Assembly (NCBI GenBank): GCA_030540495.1
Contig: JAUNWC010000140.1
Coordinates: 1-5,072, forward strand
Reading direction: 5' to 3'
DNA length: 5,072 nucleotides
DNA from: Bacteroidota bacterium
Lineage (GTDB): Bacteria; Bacteroidota; Bacteroidia; Bacteroidales; P3
The notes below the pieces were generated by a model, which did no database searches, had not been told where the DNA came from, and saw nothing but the letters and a program-made list of their open reading frames with translations. Position numbers and translations under genes: made by a program. Shown here in pieces: positions 1-5,072 of this stretch. Positions within the stretch are counted from its first letter, which is position 1, and each line of letters starts with the position of its first letter.

Positions 1-69
1 AATTTGTTATAGTTTTTGTGGTTTAGCATAAGTTATAATAAGTTAAAACGAGGTAGCCATAATGAAAGT
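1..69. other. AT-rich left edge, no gene recognised
   Basis: This short stretch has stops in all three plus-strand frames: TAG at 10-12, TAG at 24-26 and TAA at 29-31. At most it could hold the last few codons of a plus-strand gene lying to the left. An ATG at 62 opens only a five-codon frame that ends inside the hairpin, so it is not called as a gene. If a plus-strand gene does end here, it would converge on pgi, and the hairpin at 70-99 would separate the two. Confidence 0.6.
28..47. repeat. Two-copy 10-bp tandem direct repeat
   Basis: ATAAGTTATA (28-37) is followed immediately by ATAAGTTAAA (38-47). The first eight bases are identical, and the spacing is about one helical turn. It could be a tandem protein-binding site for something at the left edge, but in such AT-rich DNA a chance match is quite possible. 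Confidence 0.3.
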
Positions 70-99
70 AGTAGCCTGAGGCAAAAGCCTCAGGCTACT
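70..99 (-). terminator. Hairpin terminator downstream of pgi, possibly bidirectional
   Basis: A perfect 13-bp inverted repeat (AGTAGCCTGAGGC at 70-82, its complement at 87-99) is closed by a 4-nt loop (AAAA on the plus strand, TTTT on the minus strand). Its near edge lies 23 nt beyond the pgi stop codon. On the minus strand the stem is followed by ACTTTCATTAT, which is T-rich but not a clean T-run. On the plus strand it is followed by TTGTATGTAATAATT, which is also imperfect. The stem is far stronger and more GC-rich than its surroundings, so termination or 3'-end protection of the pgi transcript is the best reading. The strand choice rests mainly on its closeness to pgi. Confidence 0.75.
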
Positions 100-122
100 T
101 GTATGTAATAATTCATAAGATT

Positions 123-1415
123 TTATTCTTTGCCAAGAAGTTTAAACATTTTCTTTTTGTAGTTCTCTACTCCTGGTTGATTAAAAGGATTAACACCCAA
201 AACATAACCACTAACACCGCAACACAATTCAAAGAAGTAAATAATCTCTCCAATGCTCTTCTCGTTTATGGTTTCCAGTTCAAAAGTTATCTGACTAACC
301 TCTCCTTCCAAGTGAGCCAAGCGTGTTCCTTCTTCTGCTTTGTGGTTAATATCTGTTAGAGAAAAATCAAGCAAGTAATCCAATTTATCATCATTTTCCT
401 CCAACTTCGGAATTTTCAAATGCTTGTTACTATTCTTTATATGCAAAACACTTTCAAACATAAGTCTTCTTCCCTCTTGTATATACTGCCCCATAGAATG
501 CAAATCCGTTGTATAACTAACACTTGCAGGAAAAAGACCTTTGTTGTCTTTTCCTTCACTTTCTCCATAAAGTTGCTTCCACCACTCAGATAAATATACA
601 AGATTTGGTTGATAATTAACCAAAATTTCTATGCTCTTTCCTTTGTTGTATAAAATATTGCGAGCAACTACATATTTTATAGCCTCATTATCCTTATTAT
701 CTGCAAACAAAATTTTTTCTCTTTCTTGTTTTGCTCCCTCTACCAATGCTTTTATATCAAATCCTGCCACTGCTATAGGTATCAAGCCCACAGGAGTTAA
801 AACAGAATACCTTCCTCCTACATTATCAGGAATAACAAAAGTAGAATATCCTTCCTTATCTGCAATGTTTTTCAAAACTCCTTTTTCTTTATCTGTTATG
901 GCTATTATACGTTGAGAGGCTTCTTGTTTGCCATATTTATTTACAAGGTGTTGCCTTAGAATACGAAAAGTTACCGCTGTTTCCGTAGTAGTACCCGATT
1001 TGGAAATAACCGCAAGAGAATAATCCTTTTGGTCTAATACCTCCATAAGTTCTGCCAAATAATCCTCGTTCATAGTATTGCCGGCATAAACTATTGTAGG
1101 ATAATCTCTATGCAAAAGAGTGTCAAAATTATGTTTCAAAGCCTCTATTACCATTCTTGCTCCAAGGTAAGAGCCTCCTATACCCGCTACCACAAATATT
1201 TCACTATTTTGCCTTACTCTATCGGCAACACTTTGCATTTTGTCAAAATCTTGCAAACTTATTTCCTTTGGCAAATCTATCCAACCCAAAAAGTCATTTC
1301 CCTCTCCACTTCCTTGTCTCAAAGTTTGCAAAGCCTTTATGCTTTTTTGCTCCATGGAGTTCAACTCTTCTTGTGTAGGTTTATCGTTATTAGAATATCT
1401 TACATTTACTTTCAT
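123..1415 (-). CDS. pgi: Glucose-6-phosphate isomerase
   Basis: This cytosolic enzyme interconverts glucose 6-phosphate and fructose 6-phosphate in glycolysis and gluconeogenesis. The 430-residue protein has the two-SIS-domain fold order. An early glycine-rich GIGGSYLGA segment lies at 78-86. The phosphate-binding SKSGTTTET is at 138-146. The first family signature, DNVGGRYSVLTPVG, is at 197-210 and contains Arg202. The second signature, GYVLGVNPFNQPGVENYK, is at 403-420. Predicted catalytic residues are Glu285 (in GESEGK), His306 (TTDLHSMGQ) and Lys420. As I recall the Bacillus enzyme (Glu290, His311, Lys425), their spacing is the same. The length fits the short bacterial type of about 450 residues, with a slightly short C-terminus after MFKLLGKE. 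The ATG start gives a normal family N-terminus and sits about 37 nt downstream of the predicted transcription start. There is no Shine-Dalgarno sequence, as is usual in Bacteroidota. The gene is divergent from the deiminase gene and followed by a hairpin. Identification is firm. Confidence 0.97.
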   Translation of the reverse strand: MKVNVRYSNNDKPTQEELNSMEQKSIKALQTLRQGSGEGNDFLGWIDLPKEISLQDFDKMQSVADRVRQNSEIFVVAGIGGSYLGARMVIEALKHNFDTLLHRDYPTIVYAGNTMNEDYLAELMEVLDQKDYSLAVISKSGTTTETAVTFRILRQHLVNKYGKQEASQRIIAITDKEKGVLKNIADKEGYSTFVIPDNVGGRYSVLTPVGLIPIAVAGFDIKALVEGAKQEREKILFADNKDNEAIKYVVARNILYNKGKSIEILVNYQPNLVYLSEWWKQLYGESEGKDNKGLFPASVSYTTDLHSMGQYIQEGRRLMFESVLHIKNSNKHLKIPKLEENDDKLDYLLDFSLTDINHKAEEGTRLAHLEGEVSQITFELETINEKSIGEIIYFFELCCGVSGYVLGVNPFNQPGVENYKKKMFKLLGKE

Positions 1416-1458
1416 AACTTTATTTTCTTATTTGTCTATTGTCTAAATTCCTATTGTG

Positions 1459-1466
1459 CAAATATA
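1459..1466 (-). promoter_or_regulatory. Predicted pgi promoter, -7 element TATATTTG
   Basis: On the minus strand this octamer reads TATATTTG, an exact match to the Bacteroidota -7 consensus TAnnTTTG. Transcription would start near 1452-1454, giving a leader of roughly 37 nt before the pgi ATG. No good TTTG -33 element lies at the usual distance of about 19-21 bp. The nearest TTG on this strand is about 14 bp upstream of the box, inside the dyad at 1478-1492. The call therefore rests on the -7 match and its position. Confidence 0.6.
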
Positions 1467-1477
1467 CAATTTTTCTT

Positions 1478-1492
1478 TAACAAGACTTGTTA
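1478..1492. promoter_or_regulatory. Perfect 15-nt dyad, candidate operator
   Basis: TAACAAG (1478-1484) and CTTGTTA (1486-1492) are perfect inverted repeats around a single central base. The dyad begins 11 bp upstream of the pgi -7 element, so it covers part of the spacer and the region where a -33 contact would be. It lies 46 bp upstream of the -7 element on the opposite strand. This placement suits a repressor site for pgi or an upstream activator site for the deiminase gene. No matching regulator family is recognised, and a short 7-bp arm in AT-rich DNA could arise by chance. Confidence 0.35.
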
Positions 1493-1538
1493 TTTTCTAT
1501 TTTTTTGAGTTTTTAGACTATTATTAAAAAAAAATAAT

Positions 1539-1546
1539 TAAATTTG
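1539..1546 (+). promoter_or_regulatory. Predicted deiminase promoter, -7 element TAAATTTG
   Basis: TAAATTTG matches the Bacteroidota -7 consensus TAnnTTTG exactly and lies 25 bp before the ATG at 1572. Transcription would start around 1552-1555, giving a leader of about 17-20 nt. This makes the alternative in-frame TTG at 1557 an unlikely start. A run of nine A at 1526-1534 lies just upstream. The -33 region is weak: only TTTAG near 1512-1516 is roughly placed, about 22 bp from the box. Confidence 0.6.
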
Positions 1547-1571
1547 CATTTCTGTTTTGATAAATATTTTT

Positions 1572-2807
1572 ATGAATACTATAAATGTTAATTCTGAAAT
1601 AGGAAGATTAGAAGGTGTTATTTTGCACACACCGGGTGTGGAAATAGAACAAATGACACCAGAAACCACCCACCACGCTCTTTATAGCGATATTCTCAAC
1701 TTGAAAATAGCACAAAAAGAATATTCATTTTTTGAAAAAGTTTTATCAACTTGGTGTAAAACCTATCAGGTTAAAGACCTTTTGAAACAAGTTTTGCAAC
1801 AACAAGAGGCTAAAACCAAATTACTGAAAACCATACTTAAAAGAGAGAACAAAGAATTTCTTTTTGAGGAAATGATGGAAGTAGAGAATAATAATTTGGC
1901 GAACTATCTTATAGAAGGCTACCCTTATAAAGATGGCAAACACCCTAAAGAATACAAAGAAGGACGTTTTGTTTTAGACCCTTTATATAACCTTTTCTTT
2001 ACTCGTGATGCTTCTTCCTCTGTATATTCCAATGTACTTATAAATGCTATGCGTACAGAGGTAAGAGATAGAGAGAGTTTTATAATGGAAAGCATTTTTG
2101 AAAATCTTTTTGAATGCAAAATCATAAACCCAAAACTTTCCTCAGATGTAACCGCTACAGAGGGTGGCGATGTATTGATAGCAAAAGAGGATATTTTATT
2201 TATAGGCAATGGTTTAAGGACTAATAAGAAAGGAATAGAATTTCTTGCACAATACTTTGCTACTCATAAGGCAAAACAAAAAATCTTAGTACAAGAATTA
2301 CCTCAAACCTTAGATTCCTACATACATTTGGATATGGTATTTAACTTTTTGAGTTCTAACGAGTGTATAGCCTTTACTCCTTTGATATGCAAAAACAATA
2401 CGGGGTTTAATACCACCATAATAGATATAGACAACGGCAAAATAACCTATAAAGAGGCAACCAACTTTATAGAGGCAACCAAAATACTTGGTTTTGATTT
2501 GCGTCCTATTGCTTGTGGAGGTACAGACCAATGGACTCAAAGAAGAGAACAATGGCACTCGGGAGCAAATTTCTTTTGTATGGGAGAGGGCAAAATTATA
2601 GGTTATGCTCGTAATACTCATACCATAGAGGAATTAAGCAAAAATGGATTTTCTGTAATAGAGGCAAAGGACATTGTTTCGGGCAAAGAAAATCTCAACA
2701 ATTATAATAAGTTTGTAGTAACCGTTGAGGCTTCGGAACTTCCAAGAGGCTGTGGTGGAGCAAGATGTATGACCATGCCTATATACAGACAAGAGGTAAA
2801 ATGGTAA
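1572..2807 (+). CDS. arcA: Arginine deiminase family protein
   Basis: Arginine deiminase hydrolyses L-arginine to L-citrulline and ammonium in the cytosol. The 411-residue product has the usual family length, and all catalytic positions of the pentein fold are present. These are Asp146 (FTRD), Glu197 (EGGD), His252 and Asp254 (HLDMVF) and the nucleophile Cys399 (ARCMTMP). Substrate-carboxylate ligands known from the Pseudomonas enzyme appear as Asn140, Arg165 and Arg216. The N-terminal NVNSEIGRLEGVILHTPG (5-22) is typical. The ATG at 1572 is chosen over an in-frame TTG at 1557 because the family motif begins just after it and the TTG lies almost at the predicted transcription start. Relative to Pseudomonas and Mycoplasma enzymes there are roughly 20 extra residues near 366-385, and Cys394 replaces an Arg seen in the Pseudomonas enzyme. 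No carbamoyltransferase, carbamate kinase or antiporter gene is adjacent. A related guanidine-modifying activity is possible, but arginine deiminase is favoured. Confidence 0.9.
   Translation: MNTINVNSEIGRLEGVILHTPGVEIEQMTPETTHHALYSDILNLKIAQKEYSFFEKVLSTWCKTYQVKDLLKQVLQQQEAKTKLLKTILKRENKEFLFEEMMEVENNNLANYLIEGYPYKDGKHPKEYKEGRFVLDPLYNLFFTRDASSSVYSNVLINAMRTEVRDRESFIMESIFENLFECKIINPKLSSDVTATEGGDVLIAKEDILFIGNGLRTNKKGIEFLAQYFATHKAKQKILVQELPQTLDSYIHLDMVFNFLSSNECIAFTPLICKNNTGFNTTIIDIDNGKITYKEATNFIEATKILGFDLRPIACGGTDQWTQRREQWHSGANFFCMGEGKIIGYARNTHTIEELSKNGFSVIEAKDIVSGKENLNNYNKFVVTVEASELPRGCGGARCMTMPIYRQEVKW
2453..2482 (+). repeat. 12-bp direct repeat inside the deiminase gene
   Basis: AGAGGCAACCAA occurs at 2453-2464 and again at 2471-2482. 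The 18-bp period keeps the frame and duplicates a six-residue unit, KEATNF followed by IEATKI (residues 294-305). It lies in the segment between the catalytic His and the final Cys loop. It may be a small in-frame tandem duplication in a helix, with no sign of damage to the gene. Confidence 0.5.
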
Positions 2808-2845
2808 TCTTTTTACATTTTTTTGAATAATAAAAAACACACATA

Positions 2846-5072
2846 ATGAAGAAGTATAAACTAATAAACAACTGCTTGGGTTGGATGGTCTTTGCTATTG
2901 CAAGCATAGTCTATTTGATTACAGCAGAGCCTACCGCATCGTGGTGGGATTGTGGAGAATACATAGCAACAACTGCCAAATTACAAGTAGGACACCCACC
3001 GGGAGCACCAACTTTTCAACTTATAGGTCGTTTGTTTTCTTTTCTTGCCGGAGGAGATACAAGCAAAATAGCCTATATGGTTAATGCAACGAGTGCTTTA
3101 TGTTCAGGCTTTACCATATTGTTTTTGTTCTGGTCTATAACTATGTTTGCCAAAAAGTTTATAAAAGACAAAGCAAATATGACACAAGGACAAATGATAG
3201 CAATTTTTGCAAGTGGTATCATAGGCTCTTTGGCTTACACTTTTTCAGATACTTTTTGGTATTCAGCGGTAGAAGGCGAGGTTTATGCTATGTCGTCTTG
3301 TTTTACCGCTATAGTTTTTTGGGCTATACTTAAATGGGACGAACAATCGGAGGATATTCACAACCTACGTTGGGTTATTCTTATCGCCTTTTTGATAGGA
3401 GTTGCCATAGGAATACACCTTTTGAATATTCTTACCATTCCGGCTATAACCTATATTATATATTTCAAAAAATACGAAAAAACTACTACAAAGGGCTTTA
3501 TACTTGCTGGACTGTTGTCCATAGTGTTGGTTGCTTTGGTTATGTATTTTGTTATTCCTCAATTGGTAAATCTTGCTGCATATTTTGAGATTTTCTTTGT
3601 CAATAGTATAGGTTTACCTTTCAATAGCGGAACTATTTTCTATTTCTTGCTTTTGTTTGGATTGATAATTTGGGGACTGATATGGTCAAGAAAGAAAATG
3701 AAACCAATATTCAATACTGCTTTGTTGTCTTTCCTTTTCTTGATTATAGGATATTCTACTTTTGCCACTTTGGTTATTAGAGCCAATGCAAATACTCCTA
3801 TAAACGAGAATGCACCAAAAGATGCCACCTCTTTATTAACTTATCTAAACAGAGAGCAGTATGGAGATACTCCTTTGCTATATGGACAATATTTTACAGC
3901 AACTAGCTATGATATAAAATCACAACCAACAACCACCAAATACGTAAAGAATAAGGAAACAAAACGATACGATGCTGTAGTTCGCTCGGGCAGTCCAAAA
4001 TTCAACGATGATGTTTGCACTGTCTTTCCTCGTATGTACTCTGCCGACAACAGCCGTAACCATCCTTTATTTTATAGAATGTGGGCAGGCATAAGCGAAA
4101 TAAGTATGGAAAAACCTACTTTTGGTCAAAATCTTACATACTTTTTCCGCTACCAAGTACATCATATGTATTGGCGTTACTTTATGTGGAACTTTGTAGG
4201 TAGACAAAACGATATACAAAGTTATGGACTAAATTATTCTTCAACCGAAGTATCTAACGGCACAAAGGATTTGATACACGGCAACTGGATAAGCGGAATA
4301 AAATTCTTGGACGAAATGCGTTTGGGACCACAAAAAGATTTACCCGCAGATTTGCAAAACAACAAGGGCAGAAATACTCTTTATTTTCTTCCTTTGCTAC
4401 TTGGTTTGGCAGGACTTATTTATCAGATAAAGAAGGATAAGAAAAACGCTTTTGTTGTCTTTTTGTTGTTCTTTATGACCGGTCTGGCTATTGTGCTTTA
4501 CCTTAACCAACCACCTAATCAACCGCGAGAGAGAGATTATGCTTATGCAGGCTCTTTCTATGCCTTTGCTATATGGATAGGCTTGGGAGTTTATGCTTTG
4601 TGTGATTGGTTAAAAAATATTAAGATTCCTGAAAATATTAGAAATATTGCTATAGGTGTTATATGTTTGTTTGCCGTGCCTGTTTTGATGGCAGTACAAG
4701 AATGGGACGACCACGACAGAAGTGGCAGATATATGGCAAGGGATTTTGCTGCTAACTACCTAAATTCTTGCGACAAAAATGCTATACTTATAACCTTTGG
4801 CGACAATGATACTTTCCCTCTATGGTATGCACAAGAAGTGGAAAACGTACGCACAGATGTAAGGGTATTAAATTACACTCTTTCGGGTATGGAATGGTAT
4901 GTAGAGCAACTTTATAACAAAATCTATCAAAGCGAAAAACTTCCTTTTACTTTGGATAAAGATTGTTATTCTTTAGGCCAAAACCTTAATTTTGCACAGT
5001 CTTCCAACGATACTATGGAATTGCAAGATGCTCTTAAGCAAGTTATTAAAGCCTCTCCTACAAGCACTCCTT
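2846..5072 (+). CDS. DUF2723 / TMEM260-like membrane glycosyltransferase, 3' partial
   Basis: This frame stays open from the ATG at 2846 to the right edge: 742 codons plus one base, with no stop. An in-frame TAA at 2831 limits upstream extension. The N-terminal signature is clear: membrane segment 11-27, then an outward loop with Glu28, WWDCGEY (33-39) and GHPPGAP (49-55), typical of DUF2723. Further hydrophobic segments lie near 82-101, 118-134, 150-162, 176-206, 217-237, 263-280, 291-311, 511-528, 536-553, 570-589 and 600-617. Residues about 312-509 form a large, probably periplasmic region that starts with the family motif RANANTPINENAP. NQPRERDYAYAGSF (558-571) and FGDNDTFPLWYAQE (651-664) are further conserved blocks. 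Human TMEM260, from the same family, is a protein O-mannosyltransferase, so a GT-C-type sugar transfer from a lipid donor is inferred. Bacteroidota members are usually about 1,000 residues or more, so a C-terminal part is missing. The gap to the deiminase gene is 38 bp with no terminator. Confidence 0.92.
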   Translation, partial: MKKYKLINNCLGWMVFAIASIVYLITAEPTASWWDCGEYIATTAKLQVGHPPGAPTFQLIGRLFSFLAGGDTSKIAYMVNATSALCSGFTILFLFWSITMFAKKFIKDKANMTQGQMIAIFASGIIGSLAYTFSDTFWYSAVEGEVYAMSSCFTAIVFWAILKWDEQSEDIHNLRWVILIAFLIGVAIGIHLLNILTIPAITYIIYFKKYEKTTTKGFILAGLLSIVLVALVMYFVIPQLVNLAAYFEIFFVNSIGLPFNSGTIFYFLLLFGLIIWGLIWSRKKMKPIFNTALLSFLFLIIGYSTFATLVIRANANTPINENAPKDATSLLTYLNREQYGDTPLLYGQYFTATSYDIKSQPTTTKYVKNKETKRYDAVVRSGSPKFNDDVCTVFPRMYSADNSRNHPLFYRMWAGISEISMEKPTFGQNLTYFFRYQVHHMYWRYFMWNFVGRQNDIQSYGLNYSSTEVSNGTKDLIHGNWISGIKFLDEMRLGPQKDLPADLQNNKGRNTLYFLPLLLGLAGLIYQIKKDKKNAFVVFLLFFMTGLAIVLYLNQPPNQPRERDYAYAGSFYAFAIWIGLGVYALCDWLKNIKIPENIRNIAIGVICLFAVPVLMAVQEWDDHDRSGRYMARDFAANYLNSCDKNAILITFGDNDTFPLWYAQEVENVRTDVRVLNYTLSGMEWYVEQLYNKIYQSEKLPFTLDKDCYSLGQNLNFAQSSNDTMELQDALKQVIKASPTSTP

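Noticed and set aside
51..100. GTAGCC at 53-58 could compete for pairing with GGCTAC at 93-98, as in an attenuator
   Set aside because: The competing stem is about 8 bp with a wobble against a perfect 13-bp hairpin. No leader peptide or downstream plus-strand gene is present to be controlled.
99..359. Open plus-strand frame antisense to the end of pgi
   Set aside because: It lies opposite a firmly identified gene, shows no domain or family motif, and has a composition expected of antisense pgi sequence.
1436..1457. Repeated CTATTGT (1436-1442 and 1451-1457) in the pgi leader
   Set aside because: Seven bases repeated once in AT-rich DNA is weak. The copies lie mostly within the predicted untranslated leader, with no supporting structure.
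1557..1571. TTG start at 1557 giving five extra N-terminal residues to the deiminase
   Set aside because: The ATG at 1572 gives the usual family N-terminus, and the TTG lies almost at the predicted transcription start.
1925..2209. Open minus-strand frame antisense to the deiminase gene
   Set aside because: It is fully covered by the deiminase coding sequence, which contains its catalytic motifs here. The antisense product has no recognisable features.
2881..3588. Three successive open stretches in one plus-strand frame
   Set aside because: They share a single shifted frame over the DUF2723 gene, are broken by stops, and give low-complexity Tyr/Cys/Arg-rich products. They are shadows, not a broken gene.
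1..5072. Search for tRNA, rRNA, CRISPR arrays, insertion sequences, attachment sites and origins
   Set aside because: No clover-leaf sequence, regular spaced repeats, transposase motif, terminal inverted repeats or origin-like box clusters were seen. Nearly all of the window is accounted for by three ordinary genes.

Overview
The window looks like chromosomal DNA from a low-GC member of the Bacteroidota. Four observations support this. Both likely promoters carry an exact TAnnTTTG -7 element, the motif typical of that phylum. Translation starts are preceded by A/T-rich leaders with no Shine-Dalgarno sequence. Isoleucine is often encoded by ATA. The longest gene belongs to a DUF2723 membrane-protein family that is abundant in Bacteroidota. 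The genus cannot be named from the sequence alone.

Layout: positions 1-69 are AT-rich with no recognisable gene. A perfect 13-bp hairpin at 70-99 follows the end of pgi. Positions 123-1415 (minus strand) encode a complete glucose-6-phosphate isomerase. Positions 1416-1571 form a divergent intergenic region with one -7 element facing each way and a perfect 15-nt dyad beside the pgi promoter. Positions 1572-2807 (plus strand) encode a complete arginine deiminase-family enzyme with every catalytic residue present. After a 38-bp gap, positions 2846-5072 (plus strand) encode the first 742 residues of a multi-pass DUF2723 / TMEM260-like protein, a putative O-mannosyltransferase, which runs off the right edge.

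How the genes relate: pgi is a central glycolytic and gluconeogenic gene transcribed alone on the minus strand within this window. The deiminase and the DUF2723 gene are co-directional with no visible terminator between them, so they may be co-transcribed, but no known pathway links arginine deimination to protein glycosylation. No arcB, arcC or arcD partner of an arginine deiminase pathway is visible. There is no mobile element, CRISPR array, tRNA or rRNA. I found no convincing new system. The points worth a second look are the promoter-proximal dyad, an extra segment and a Cys substitution near the deiminase active site, and the glycosyltransferase-like membrane protein.
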